A stretch of 64,000 nucleotides of DNA, taken from positions 62,001 through 126,000 of the forward strand of contig NZ_QPHL01000015.1 of assembly GCF_003335675.1 (NCBI RefSeq), in the 5' to 3' direction. Made by a program: the position numbers and the translations under genes. The notes under the pieces were generated by a model, which searched no databases, had not been told where the DNA came from, and saw nothing but the letters and a program-made list of their open reading frames with translations. Below are positions 42,915 to 53,362 of the stretch, one piece after another. The DNA is from Winogradskyella sp. KYW1333. Its GTDB lineage: Bacteria > Bacteroidota > Bacteroidia > Flavobacteriales > Flavobacteriaceae. Within the stretch, counting starts at the first letter, position 1. Each line of letters opens with the position of its first letter.

Positions 42915-45743
42915 ATGACAACATTTAACGATTCTATTGAAGTTAAGGGTGCTCGTGTACATAATCTAAAAAACATTGATGTAACCATTCCAAGAGAAAA
43001 GCTTGTGGTCATCACAGGATTATCAGGGAGTGGCAAATCTTCATTAGCATTTGATACTATTTATGCAGAAGGTCAACGCAGATATATTGAAACTTTTTCG
43101 GCATATGCACGTCAGTTTTTAGGAAGTCTTGAACGACCTGATGTAGATAAAATTGATGGTCTTTCACCTGTAATCGCAATTGAACAAAAAACCACTAGCA
43201 AATCACCACGTTCAACTGTAGGTACGATTACTGAAATTTATGATTTTTTAAGGCTTTTATATGCTAGAGCGGCAGATGCCTTTAGCTTTGAGACTGGTGA
43301 AAAAATGGTTAGCTACAGTGATGAGCAAATCAAGGACCTAATTATCGAGGCCTACAGTGGCAAGCGTATAAATATTCTTTCTCCAGTAATTCGATCACGT
43401 AAAGGCCACTACAGAGAACTTTTTGAACAAATTGCAAAACAAGGCTTTGTAAAAGTGCGTACCGATGGTGAAATTGTTGAACTCGCAAAAGGAATGAAGT
43501 TAGATCGATATGTTACGCACGACATTGAGATAGTAATTGATCGTTTAAAAATTGATGATTCTCAAGACAATGAAAAGCGGCTAATGGAATCTATTAATAC
43601 TGCCATGTATCACGGTGATGATGTATTGATGGTTATTGACCAAGACACCAATGAAACGCGATACTTTAGTCGAAATTTAATGTGCCCTTCATCAGGAATT
43701 TCGTATCCAAACCCTGAACCAAATAACTTTTCTTTCAATTCGCCAAAAGGTGCTTGTCCTAATTGTAATGGTATAGGAGAGAAATATGTAGTTAACGAAA
43801 AAAAATTGGTGCCAGATGGGTCTCTATCAATAAAAAATGGAGCATTAGCACCTCATGGACCTCAGAAAAAAAGTTGGATTTTCAAACAGTTTGATACCAT
43901 TGCCCAACGATTTGATTTTTCCCTCAATGACCCCTGGAAAGATATTCCCAATGAGGCAAAACAGATGATTCTATATGGTGGTAAGGATAAATTTACTGTA
44001 GAAAGTAAATTACTTGGTGTCTCAAGAAATTATAATATCGATTTTGAAGGTGTAGCCAATTTCATTGAGAGCCAACATAAGTCAAATTCTACCTCATTAG
44101 TGCGTTGGGCCAAGGAATACATGGATAAAATCGAATGTCCAGTATGCGAAGGTTCTCGTTTAAGAAAAGAATCCCTTAATTTCAAAGTTGACGGAAAAAG
44201 CATTGCCGCCTTAGTCAAAATGGATGTAATTGAGCTTGGCGAATGGTTAGAGGGCCTTTCGGAAAGACTCTCAGACAAGCAACTAAAAATATCCACTGAA
44301 ATTTTAAAGGAAATAAAAAACAGAGTTCAATTCTTGTTAGATGTTGGGCTTACTTATTTGTCATTAAATAGAAGTTCTAAATCGTTATCAGGTGGTGAAG
44401 CGCAACGTATTAGACTAGCTACACAGATTGGATCTCAACTGGTCGGTGTACTTTATATTTTAGACGAACCTAGTATTGGTTTACATCAACGAGATAATGA
44501 AAAACTAATCAATTCTCTTGCTTCACTGCGAGATGTGGGCAATTCTGTAATTGTTGTAGAGCATGACAAGGATATGATTGAACGTGCCGACCATGTCATA
44601 GATATTGGTCCATTTGCAGGAAAACATGGTGGTGAAATTATTAGCGAGGGCACACCAAAAGAACTATTGGAACATCATACATTGACCGCATCATATCTTA
44701 ATGGTGAAAAAGAAATTGAAGTTCCAAAAAAACGCAGAAAGGGAAATGGAAAAAAGATAAGTCTTAAAGGGTGTACCGGGAATAATCTTAAAGATGTTAA
44801 TGTAGAATTTCCTTTAGGGAAAATGATAGGTGTAACAGGTGTTTCTGGAAGTGGGAAGTCTACCTTAATAAATGAAACCCTTTACCCTATTTTAAATGCA
44901 CATTTTTTCAATGCTGTAAAAAAGCCTATGCCATATAAATCAATCAAAGGCTTAGAGCATATTGATAAAGTTATTGATATAAACCAATCACCAATTGGTC
45001 GCACACCGCGTAGTAATCCTGCAACATACACTAAAACTTTTGATGAAATCAGAAAGCTTTTTGCTCAAATTCCTGAAGCTATGATTCGTGGTTACAAAGC
45101 GGGTAGATTTAGTTTTAATGTTGCGGGTGGAAGATGCGAAACATGCCAAGGTGGAGGATTGAGAGTAATAGAGATGAATTTTTTACCTGATGTATATGTA
45201 GAATGTGAAACATGCCAAGGTAAAAGATTTAACAGGGAAACGTTAGAAATACGATACAAGGGGAAGTCTATTAGCGATGTTTTAAATATGACAATTGAAG
45301 AAGCTACTATTTTCTTTGAGCATATTCCTAAAATCTACAGAAAACTTAAAACTATTGAGGATGTTGGTCTTGGTTATATAACATTAGGCCAACAAAGCAC
45401 AACCCTTTCAGGTGGCGAGGCACAACGTATTAAACTTGCGACAGAACTAAGCAAAAGAGATACAGGGAATACATTTTATATTTTAGATGAACCCACAACT
45501 GGGCTTCATTTTGAAGATATTAGAGTATTAATGAAAGTACTCAACAAACTTGTTGACAAAGGAAATACCGTTTTAATTATTGAACACAATTTAGATGTGA
45601 TCAAAACGGTAGATTATATTATTGACATTGGGTACGAAGGCGGAAAAGGCGGTGGACAAATTGTTGCAAAAGGCACACCGGAACAACTTATTAAAGATGA
45701 AAATAGCTACACAGCGAAATTCTTAATAAAAGAGCTGTCTTAA
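42915..45743 (+). CDS. uvrA: Excinuclease ABC subunit A
   Basis: 942 residues from the ATG at 42915 (MTTFNDSIEVKGARVHNLKN). Two ABC ATPase modules: Walker A GLSGSGKSSLAFD near residue 32 and GVSGSGKSTLINE near residue 645, signatures LSGGEAQRIRLATQ and LSGGEAQRIKLATE. Zinc-binding Cys pairs are CPNC and CPVCEGSRLR in the first half and CETCQGGG...CETCQGKRF in the second. DNA-damage recognition subunit of nucleotide excision repair. Length is normal; no UvrB or UvrC in the window. Confidence 0.97.
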   Translation: MTTFNDSIEVKGARVHNLKNIDVTIPREKLVVITGLSGSGKSSLAFDTIYAEGQRRYIETFSAYARQFLGSLERPDVDKIDGLSPVIAIEQKTTSKSPRSTVGTITEIYDFLRLLYARAADAFSFETGEKMVSYSDEQIKDLIIEAYSGKRINILSPVIRSRKGHYRELFEQIAKQGFVKVRTDGEIVELAKGMKLDRYVTHDIEIVIDRLKIDDSQDNEKRLMESINTAMYHGDDVLMVIDQDTNETRYFSRNLMCPSSGISYPNPEPNNFSFNSPKGACPNCNGIGEKYVVNEKKLVPDGSLSIKNGALAPHGPQKKSWIFKQFDTIAQRFDFSLNDPWKDIPNEAKQMILYGGKDKFTVESKLLGVSRNYNIDFEGVANFIESQHKSNSTSLVRWAKEYMDKIECPVCEGSRLRKESLNFKVDGKSIAALVKMDVIELGEWLEGLSERLSDKQLKISTEILKEIKNRVQFLLDVGLTYLSLNRSSKSLSGGEAQRIRLATQIGSQLVGVLYILDEPSIGLHQRDNEKLINSLASLRDVGNSVIVVEHDKDMIERADHVIDIGPFAGKHGGEIISEGTPKELLEHHTLTASYLNGEKEIEVPKKRRKGNGKKISLKGCTGNNLKDVNVEFPLGKMIGVTGVSGSGKSTLINETLYPILNAHFFNAVKKPMPYKSIKGLEHIDKVIDINQSPIGRTPRSNPATYTKTFDEIRKLFAQIPEAMIRGYKAGRFSFNVAGGRCETCQGGGLRVIEMNFLPDVYVECETCQGKRFNRETLEIRYKGKSISDVLNMTIEEATIFFEHIPKIYRKLKTIEDVGLGYITLGQQSTTLSGGEAQRIKLATELSKRDTGNTFYILDEPTTGLHFEDIRVLMKVLNKLVDKGNTVLIIEHNLDVIKTVDYIIDIGYEGGKGGGQIVAKGTPEQLIKDENSYTAKFLIKELS

Positions 45744-45834
45744 TATTAAGTTTATTTTACAATTGATCCTGTATTGATAACCATAATAAAAAACTATATT
45801 AGTAGGTTTTCAAAAAGGAAATAAGAATAATTAT

Positions 45835-46521
45835 ATGAGAAAAGAGCATAAGCACAAAAGTTGGAATGAAATAAAAACTAATGACTCATGGGCCATATTT
45901 AAAATTATGGGTGAGTTCGTTGGTGGATATGAGAAACTAAGTAAGATAGGTCCTTGTATTTCTATTTTTGGTTCAGCTAGAACAAAACCAGACCACAAAT
46001 ACTATAAATTAGCAGTAGATGTTGCTAGTAAAATAGTTGAGCATGGTTACGGTGTTATCACAGGTGGTGGTCCAGGAATTATGGAGGCAGGTAATAAAGG
46101 TGCGTATATTGCTGGTGGCACATCAGTAGGATTAAATATTGAGTTGCCTTTTGAACAACATGACAATCCCTACATTGATAATGATAAAAGTCTAGACTTT
46201 GATTACTTCTTTGTTCGTAAGGTAATGTTTGTAAAATATTCTCAAGGCTTTGTTGTAATGCCTGGAGGATTTGGAACTTTAGATGAACTCTTTGAAGCTA
46301 TGACATTGATACAAACTTTAAAAATTGAGACTTTCCCTATTATTCTGGTTGGAACAGAATTTTGGGGCGGGTTGGTTGATTGGATAAAAAGCACATTGAT
46401 AGATGCTGGAAATATTAGCCCAGAGGATTTAGATCTTTTCCACGTTGTTGATCGTGCTGATGATGTCATAGAAATATTAAACGATTTTTACAAAGAATCT
46501 AGACTTAGCCCAAATTTCTAA
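45835..46521 (+). CDS. LOG-family phosphoribohydrolase-like protein
   Basis: 228 residues of the Rossmann-like LOG/TIGR00730 family. GGGPGIMEAGNKGA near residue 74 and the nucleotide-binding/catalytic PGGFGTLDELFEAMT near residue 141 are the two defining motifs. Plant LOG and many bacterial members cleave nucleoside monophosphates (cytokinin precursors, AMP) to base and ribose-5-phosphate. Activity here is by family only. Downstream gap to the nuclease gene is 25 bases. Confidence 0.9.
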   Translation: MRKEHKHKSWNEIKTNDSWAIFKIMGEFVGGYEKLSKIGPCISIFGSARTKPDHKYYKLAVDVASKIVEHGYGVITGGGPGIMEAGNKGAYIAGGTSVGLNIELPFEQHDNPYIDNDKSLDFDYFFVRKVMFVKYSQGFVVMPGGFGTLDELFEAMTLIQTLKIETFPIILVGTEFWGGLVDWIKSTLIDAGNISPEDLDLFHVVDRADDVIEILNDFYKESRLSPNF

Positions 46522-46546
46522 AATTGTCCTTTTTAATTTCACCGCT

Positions 46547-47821
46547 ATGAAAAAGAAAATATTTGGATGCTTTTTGCTCGCCTGCATGTTTTGGATAGAT
46601 GTTTCTGGTCAAGAAACATTTAAGGTGATGTTTTATAATCTTCTAAACTATCCGTTAGAGGATGCCGTGCCTAACAGAGAAGATGATTTAGAATTTATAC
46701 TTTCTGATTACCAACCCGATTTATTTTTGGTTTGCGAATTAAACAATATTATTGGTGCAAATAATGTACTTAACATTACTAGATCTTCAATTTCTACAAA
46801 TTATGAAATGGCAACCTATGTTTCTAATACTTCAGATGATACCACAGGCGATCAAAATGATTTACAAAATCTATTGTATTATGATAGCACTAAATTCATA
46901 TTAGAGGACGAGATCATTGTACCAACGGATTTAAGAGATTTTAATGTATATAAATTGAAAGTAAACACTGTTGATCAAACTACTAATCCAATAGAATTTT
47001 ATGTTATCGTTTGTCATTTAAAGGCATCAAGTGGTGATCAAAATGAATTAAGGCGCTTTAATATGGTCGTAGAGTTAGATGATTACCTAAGTACTTTACC
47101 TTCAGACTCAAATATTTTGTTAGGAGGAGATTTAAATATATATACAGGGTCAGAACCAGCCTTTCAGCTATTGTTGCAAGACACCAACAATATAACTCTT
47201 GCCGACCCGGCTGATAGAGTTGGAAGTTGGAACAACAACCCTAATTTTGTTGATGTTTTTACGCAATCTACGAGAACCCAAAATGGATTAGGTGGTGCAT
47301 CAGGTGGTTTAGATGATAGGTTCGATTTTATTTTAACCTCGGAGAATATGTTGACTAATGCTACGATTACATACGAACCGAACTCTTATCAAGTTTATGG
47401 TAATAACGGGTTATCAGCATGCTATAATAGTGCCATAAATTCTTCCGCATGTGCAATTCCTGGTTCTGAATTTTCTTTTGAAGTTAGAGATGCCCTACAT
47501 AATTTCAGTGACCATTTACCTGTCACAATGAACCTAGAAATAGATGAAAATTTGCTTAGTATATATGATAATATTGCAGAAGCAGAATTAAAACTAGAAA
47601 AAACCATAGTAGATTCGGAGATTCACATCATAAATATACCAGCGAAACTTTTTGCCGAAGATATAGTCATTTATAATAGTTTAGGTAAAATGATAAAAAA
47701 AATACAGTTAGTATTAAATTCTAACTTAAAAATCAATTGTTCAGATTTGGCAAACGGTATTTACTTTTTAACTATCCCGAATTTTCAGATCAAACCGATT
47801 AAAATTATTGTTTCTCATTGA
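46547..47821 (+). CDS. Secreted endonuclease/exonuclease/phosphatase-family enzyme with T9SS tail
   Basis: 424 residues: signal peptide (about 1-21, ending DVSGQ), an EEP-fold domain with FYNLLNYP near residue 28, LLGGDLNIYTGSEP near residue 191 and SDHLPVTMNL near residue 323 (metal/catalytic Asp-His), and a C-terminal type IX sorting domain (DIVIYNSLGKMIKKI and ANGIYFLTI). Exported extracellular nuclease or phosphatase. Its stop overlaps the TTG start of the next gene. Confidence 0.88.
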   Translation: MKKKIFGCFLLACMFWIDVSGQETFKVMFYNLLNYPLEDAVPNREDDLEFILSDYQPDLFLVCELNNIIGANNVLNITRSSISTNYEMATYVSNTSDDTTGDQNDLQNLLYYDSTKFILEDEIIVPTDLRDFNVYKLKVNTVDQTTNPIEFYVIVCHLKASSGDQNELRRFNMVVELDDYLSTLPSDSNILLGGDLNIYTGSEPAFQLLLQDTNNITLADPADRVGSWNNNPNFVDVFTQSTRTQNGLGGASGGLDDRFDFILTSENMLTNATITYEPNSYQVYGNNGLSACYNSAINSSACAIPGSEFSFEVRDALHNFSDHLPVTMNLEIDENLLSIYDNIAEAELKLEKTIVDSEIHIINIPAKLFAEDIVIYNSLGKMIKKIQLVLNSNLKINCSDLANGIYFLTIPNFQIKPIKIIVSH

Positions 47822-50658
47822 TAGGTAAATCTCACATAGCAATTCTGTTATTCTGTTTTGGGTCAATATTATTTGCTCAGAACAAAATTACCGTTGATGC
47901 TGTAGTTGATATAGACAAAAAGTCTATTACTATTTCGCAAACGATAATTTATAAAAATGAATCAGACGATGCCTTAAAAGAAATTTACCTAAATGATTGG
48001 AATAATAGCTACTCAACAAAAACTACACCACTTGCAAAACGGTTTGAGGAAGAATTTAGCACCAAATTTCACTTAGCAAAAAGTGAACAAAGAGGATTTA
48101 CCACAATTACTTCTCTAAAGGATATCTCTAATAATAAATTAGAGTTTACCAATTTAATAAATCATCCTGATGTAATTAAGGTGACATTACATTCAGAATT
48201 AAAACCAGGTGATTCCTATCATTTAATACTGAATTACAATCTTGTATTACCAGACGCAACCTTTACAGATTACGGCTTTACTAAAAATAAGAATTTTGAT
48301 CTTAAATACTGGTACATAACGCCTACTGTTTATGATGGTAAATGGAATTATTATAGTAACAAGGATTTAAATGATTTATTTGTTCCAAAAGCAGACTTAG
48401 AACTAAAAGTTACCCACCCCTTGAATTACAAGGTAACCTCAGAGTTAGATTTGACACGCCTTGATTTAACCGAAGATAAAAAATCACAGATAACCTTTCT
48501 TAGTGGTAAAGATAGGGTTGATACATATTTGTCGATAAACCGGTTTCCGCGATTTAGCTTTGTGCAGACTGATGATTTTATAGTACTTTCTAATATCAAT
48601 GAAAAAGGACTTGCTCCAACGGATAAGGCTGTTTTAACTGATAAAATTACACGGTTTTTAACGAAAAACTTAGGAGAATATCCACATAAACAACTTTTAG
48701 TTACTGAAATTGATTACAACCAGAATCCGTTATATGGTCTTAACCAGTTACCAGACTTTCTAAGACCTTTTCCAAAAGAATTTCAATACGAATTGAAATT
48801 GCTAAAAACAGCTTTAAAAAAGTATCTAGATAATATTCTGCTTATAAATCCACGCAAGGAAAATTGGCTTAGTGACGGATTACAAATATATTTTCTAATC
48901 AAATACGTTGAAGAGTATTACCCTGATATGAAATTAATTGGTACACTTGCCAATATCTGGGGTATTAGAGCTTTCCATGCTGCTGATCTAGACTTTAATT
49001 TTCAGTACTTTTTATATTCAATGGAAATTGCTAGAAAAAACCGTGATCAGCCACTAGCAACTTCAAAAGATTCACTTATAAAGTTTAATGCCAATATTGC
49101 TAATAAATACAAAGCTGGTGTTGGTTTTAATTATCTAGATGAATTTGCTAACGATATTGTTTTGAGGGAGAGTATTACTCAGTTTCTTAAAACAAATACA
49201 ATACAAAACGTTTCAGTAAGTGACTTTGAATCATTTATAAAAAAAGAAACAACTAAGGATATTGATTGGTTTTTTAAAGATTATGTTGGTACAAGAAAAA
49301 AAATAGATTTTAAAATAAAAGACGTAGATACCACTGAGGACTCCATCAAGGTTACTATTAGGAATAAGAGGGGAAATACTATGCCTATCTCTCTTTTTAA
49401 ACTCAAAAATGATTCTGTAATTGGTCAAACTTGGATTGAAAATATTGTTGGCACAAAGACTATTTCCATTCCAAAAGACGATACGGAAAAGTTTGTACTT
49501 GATTATGATAATATAGTCCCAGAATTTAATCAAAGAGATAATTATAAAGCAGTAAATGGGTCTTTCTTAAATAATAAGCCATTTCAGTTTAGGTTATTTA
49601 AGGATATAGAAGATCCAGATTATAATCAAATATTTTTCATGCCTTTAGTTGAGTTCAATAATATTTATGATGGTTTAACCCTTGGTACCAAAATTTATAA
49701 TAAAACGATTTTAAGGAAACGCCTTAACTACAGGTTTTCGCCACAATATGCATTGAAATCTAAGTCATTAACAGGATCTGCCTCTGTCTATTACACTCAT
49801 AATTTGGAGAACCAAAATCTATTTGATATCACTTACGGTATAGCCTCAGGTTATCAATCTTTTGCACAAGATGCATTTTTTACAAGTATAAGACCATCCA
49901 TTTCCTTTTCGTTTAGAGATGATGATGACTTTAGAGCTGATGGTAGAGATTTTATTACAGCAAGGTATGTTAGCATTACTAGAGATATTGGTGAAAATGC
50001 TACCGTAACGGTTGACGAGCCTGATTATGGAGTTTTTAATTTACGTTACACACATTCTAATCCTGGAATTATTAATTTTTCAAGATTTAACGCAGATTTT
50101 CAGTTAGCAAATCAGTTCAGCAAACTTTCTGTAAACTATGAATTTAGGCGTCTCACAAGGAGTAATAGAAATATAAATTTTAGATTATTTGCTGGTATTT
50201 TCTTAAACAATGACAGTGATCCAAATTCTGACTATTTTAGCTTTGCACTAGACAGACCGACGGATTATCTATTTGATTTAAACTACCTTGGAAGATCCGA
50301 AGATGCAGGATTATTTAGCCAACAAATTATAATTGCAGAAGGAGGGTTTAAGTCCATGTTAGATACACCCTTTGCCAATCAATGGATTACTACTGCCAAT
50401 TTCAGCACATCTATCTGGCGCTATATTCAAGCCTATGGTGACATTGGTTTGGTCAAAAACAAATTTGAAAAAACCAAATTCGTATACGATTCTGGTATTA
50501 GGCTAAATCTAGTTGAAGATTACTTTGAATTATACTTTCCACTTTATTCAAACTTGGGCTGGGAGATTTCCCAACCAAATTATGGAGAAAAAATCCGTTT
50601 CATCATAACCGTAGACCCACAAGTACTTTTAGGGCTGTTTAGACGAAAATGGTATTAA
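47818..50658 (+). CDS. M1-peptidase-like protein fused to outer-membrane beta barrel, HExxH missing
   Basis: 946 residues from a TTG overlapping the previous TGA (TTGA), with a good signal peptide (IAILLFCFGSILFAQ). Residues about 20-500 look like an M1 aminopeptidase/gluzincin: N-terminal beta domain, GLNQLP near residue 308, WLSDGLQIYFLIKYVEEYYP near residue 348. The expected zinc motif HExxH is not present; the matching place reads EFQYELKLLK. The last ~350 residues form a beta barrel ending in an aromatic (RRKWY). The start and the loss of catalysis should be noted; likely a surface binding or assembly protein. Confidence 0.75.
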   Translation: MIGKSHIAILLFCFGSILFAQNKITVDAVVDIDKKSITISQTIIYKNESDDALKEIYLNDWNNSYSTKTTPLAKRFEEEFSTKFHLAKSEQRGFTTITSLKDISNNKLEFTNLINHPDVIKVTLHSELKPGDSYHLILNYNLVLPDATFTDYGFTKNKNFDLKYWYITPTVYDGKWNYYSNKDLNDLFVPKADLELKVTHPLNYKVTSELDLTRLDLTEDKKSQITFLSGKDRVDTYLSINRFPRFSFVQTDDFIVLSNINEKGLAPTDKAVLTDKITRFLTKNLGEYPHKQLLVTEIDYNQNPLYGLNQLPDFLRPFPKEFQYELKLLKTALKKYLDNILLINPRKENWLSDGLQIYFLIKYVEEYYPDMKLIGTLANIWGIRAFHAADLDFNFQYFLYSMEIARKNRDQPLATSKDSLIKFNANIANKYKAGVGFNYLDEFANDIVLRESITQFLKTNTIQNVSVSDFESFIKKETTKDIDWFFKDYVGTRKKIDFKIKDVDTTEDSIKVTIRNKRGNTMPISLFKLKNDSVIGQTWIENIVGTKTISIPKDDTEKFVLDYDNIVPEFNQRDNYKAVNGSFLNNKPFQFRLFKDIEDPDYNQIFFMPLVEFNNIYDGLTLGTKIYNKTILRKRLNYRFSPQYALKSKSLTGSASVYYTHNLENQNLFDITYGIASGYQSFAQDAFFTSIRPSISFSFRDDDDFRADGRDFITARYVSITRDIGENATVTVDEPDYGVFNLRYTHSNPGIINFSRFNADFQLANQFSKLSVNYEFRRLTRSNRNINFRLFAGIFLNNDSDPNSDYFSFALDRPTDYLFDLNYLGRSEDAGLFSQQIIIAEGGFKSMLDTPFANQWITTANFSTSIWRYIQAYGDIGLVKNKFEKTKFVYDSGIRLNLVEDYFELYFPLYSNLGWEISQPNYGEKIRFIITVDPQVLLGLFRRKWY

Positions 50659-50760
50659 CATATTCTTAGAGTAATGTTAATTTTTTACATTTTTTTAATA
50701 ATTATGTAATTATGAAGCTTATTTATTAAGAATATTTCAATTTTATAACAGTGGATTATA

Positions 50761-50790
50761 TTGTATAAAATTTTATTTTCCGTACCTTTG
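50761..50790 (+). promoter_or_regulatory. Promoter (TTG-N19-TACCTTTG) of the E1 gene
   Basis: TTG at 50761-50763 and TACCTTTG at 50783-50790, 21 bases upstream of the E1 ATG at 50812. Near-consensus for Bacteroidetes. Confidence 0.75.
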
Positions 50791-50811
50791 CGTATTCTAA
50801 TTTAGACCTTA

Positions 50812-53223
50812 ATGAAGACCAACCCAGATATTAAAACAGAGATTACATTTGAAGATTTTAAGGCAGAAGTCTTAAATGATTACAGGCTTGCTGTTACAAG
50901 TAGAGAATGTAGTTTACTAGGTCGTCGAGAGGTCTTAACAGGAAAGGCAAAATTTGGAATTTTTGGCGGAGGAAAGGAAATTCCTCAAATCGCTTGGGCA
51001 AAAGCATTCGCCAACGGCGACTTTAGGTCAGGATATTATAGAGATCAAACCTTTATGATGGCGATTGGAGAATTAACAATAGAACAGTTTTTTGCCGGAC
51101 TATATGCCAACACAGACCTTAGGCAAGAACCTATGTCTGCTGGGCGTCAAATGGGTGGTCATTTTACAACACATAGTTTAGATGAAAACGGGAATTGGAA
51201 AGATTTAACCAAGCAGAAGAATTCTAGTGCTGATATTTCACCAACTGCAGCTCAGATGCCAAGACTATTAGGATTGGCTCAAGCATCTAAAATATACAGA
51301 AATGTGAAAGGAATTGACACTACTAATTTTTCTATTGAAGGAAACGAAGTTGCTTGGGGTACTATTGGTAATGCAAGTACTAGTGAAGGTCTGTTCTTCG
51401 AAACTGTAAACGCTGCAGGTGTTTTACAAGTACCTATGGTTATAAGTGTTTGGGATGACGACTATGGAATTTCAGTACATGCTAAACATCAAACTACTAA
51501 GGAAAACATATCAGAAATCCTTAAAGGATTCCAACGTACCGACAATGAAAATGGTTATGAGATTTTCCGTGTAAAAGGATGGAATTACCCTGAACTAATT
51601 GATGTTTATCAAAGAGCAGGACAAATAGCACGTAATGAGCATGTTCCTGTTCTAATACATGTACAAGAGCTAACCCAACCTCAAGGGCATTCAACTTCGG
51701 GATCGCACGAACGTTATAAGGATAACGAAAGACTAACATGGGAAGTTGAGCACGATTGTAATACGCAGATGCGTAAATGGATCATTAACAATAATATTGC
51801 TACGGACGATACATTGTTAACTCTAGAGCGTGAAATAAAAAAGGCTGTGAGAGATGGGAAAAAGGTAGCTTGGTCTGCATTTTTGAAGCCAATTCTCAAG
51901 GAGAAAAATGAAGTATTAGATTTATTAAAACAGCTTGCTTCATCTAGCCCAAATGGTGTATTTATCAACAAATTAATTGGTGAATTAGAATCTGTTAATG
52001 AACCATTAAGGCGAGATGTTTTATCAATAGCTAGAAAGGCCCTCAGATACGTATTATTTGAAAATTCAAAGGAAAAAACCACCCTTCAAAATTGGATTAG
52101 TACCTATATAGAAGATGTTCAACTAAAATACAGCTCACACCTTTACAGCGAGTCTGATAAAAACGTATTTAATCAAACAGCAGTAGAACCAATTTATGGC
52201 AAAGATTCTAAAGTTGTTGATGGGCGTATCGTCTTACGAGAAAATTTTGATGCCATTTTTAATAAATATCCTGAAGCGTTAATTTTTGGAGAAGATTCTG
52301 GATACATCGGTGATGTAAATCAAGGTTTAGAGGGATTACAAGAAAAACATGGTGAACTAAGAATATCAGATACTGGAATTAGAGAAGCTACAATTGTGGG
52401 TCAAGGTATCGGAATGGCAATGCGTGGATTAAGACCTATAGCAGAAATTCAGTATTTGGATTATCTCATGTATGCTCTTCAAATTATGAGTGATGATTTG
52501 GCTACAGTTCAGTACCGTACTAAAGGAAGGCAAAAAGCTCCAATGATAGTTAGAACTCGAGGTCATAGATTAGAAGGAATCTGGCACTCTGGATCGCAAT
52601 TAGGTGGTATACTAAATCTAATTAGAGGTATCCATGTGTTAGTTCCCAGAAATATGACTAAAGCAGCAGGGTTTTATAATACCTTACTACAAAGTGATGA
52701 ACCAGCACTCGTAGTTGAATGCCTTAATGGTTATAGATTAAAAGAAAAATTACCTAGTAACATTGGTGAATTTAAAACACCAATCGGCGTTGTTGAAACC
52801 TTAAAAGAAGGTGAGGATATTACTTTAGTATCTTATGGTTCTACTTTGCGTTTAGTAATGGAAGCCTCGAGAGAATTACTAGAAGTAGGTATAAATGCAG
52901 AAGTCATAGATGTTCAGTCATTACTTCCATTAGATATTAATCACGATATTGTAAAAAGTATAGCTAAAACTAATCGTGTTTTAATAATAGATGAGGATGT
53001 TGAAGGTGGTGCATCAGCTTTTATATTAAATGAGATTTTAAATAAACAAAATGCCTTTGAGCATTTAGACAGCCAACCTAAAACATTAGCTTCAAAACCT
53101 CATAGACCTGCATATGGAACCGATGGTGATTATTTCTCAAAACCATCGACAGAAGATATTTTTGAAACTGTGTATACGATAATGCATGAATTAAATCCAA
53201 CCAATTATCCTGCATTACGATAA
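50812..53223 (+). CDS. 2-oxoacid dehydrogenase E1, fused alpha and beta subunits
   Basis: 803 residues that join the E1 alpha (ThDP-binding, residues about 1-400) and E1 beta (about 455-803) chains which are separate in many bacteria. Alpha landmarks: RSGYYRDQTFMMAIGELT near residue 73 and GNASTSEGLFFETVNAAG near residue 187. Beta landmarks: FGEDSGYIGDVNQGLEGLQ near residue 491 and EIQYLDYLMYALQIMSDDLA. Substrate is probably branched-chain or pyruvate-type 2-oxoacids; E2 and E3 genes are not in the window. It would degrade the products of the same pathway that the ilv operon builds. Confidence 0.92.
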   Translation: MKTNPDIKTEITFEDFKAEVLNDYRLAVTSRECSLLGRREVLTGKAKFGIFGGGKEIPQIAWAKAFANGDFRSGYYRDQTFMMAIGELTIEQFFAGLYANTDLRQEPMSAGRQMGGHFTTHSLDENGNWKDLTKQKNSSADISPTAAQMPRLLGLAQASKIYRNVKGIDTTNFSIEGNEVAWGTIGNASTSEGLFFETVNAAGVLQVPMVISVWDDDYGISVHAKHQTTKENISEILKGFQRTDNENGYEIFRVKGWNYPELIDVYQRAGQIARNEHVPVLIHVQELTQPQGHSTSGSHERYKDNERLTWEVEHDCNTQMRKWIINNNIATDDTLLTLEREIKKAVRDGKKVAWSAFLKPILKEKNEVLDLLKQLASSSPNGVFINKLIGELESVNEPLRRDVLSIARKALRYVLFENSKEKTTLQNWISTYIEDVQLKYSSHLYSESDKNVFNQTAVEPIYGKDSKVVDGRIVLRENFDAIFNKYPEALIFGEDSGYIGDVNQGLEGLQEKHGELRISDTGIREATIVGQGIGMAMRGLRPIAEIQYLDYLMYALQIMSDDLATVQYRTKGRQKAPMIVRTRGHRLEGIWHSGSQLGGILNLIRGIHVLVPRNMTKAAGFYNTLLQSDEPALVVECLNGYRLKEKLPSNIGEFKTPIGVVETLKEGEDITLVSYGSTLRLVMEASRELLEVGINAEVIDVQSLLPLDINHDIVKSIAKTNRVLIIDEDVEGGASAFILNEILNKQNAFEHLDSQPKTLASKPHRPAYGTDGDYFSKPSTEDIFETVYTIMHELNPTNYPALR

Positions 53224-53254
53224 ATAAGTCTTGATTATAGCAATTGTTACATAG

Positions 53255-53286
53255 AGCTCTCAAAAAATGAGGGCTTTATTTTTTCA
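53255..53286 (+). terminator. Intrinsic terminator after the E1 gene
   Basis: Stem AGCTCTCA / TGAGGGCT (one G-T pair) with a five-A loop, followed by a T-rich tract (TTATTTTTTC). It lies about 30 bases after the stop. Confidence 0.7.
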
Positions 53287-53362
53287 TATAACATAAATCA
53301 TAATATATTTAAGGTGTATTAAATAGATTTGAAACAACTATTATTATAAACAATACTCTTCT

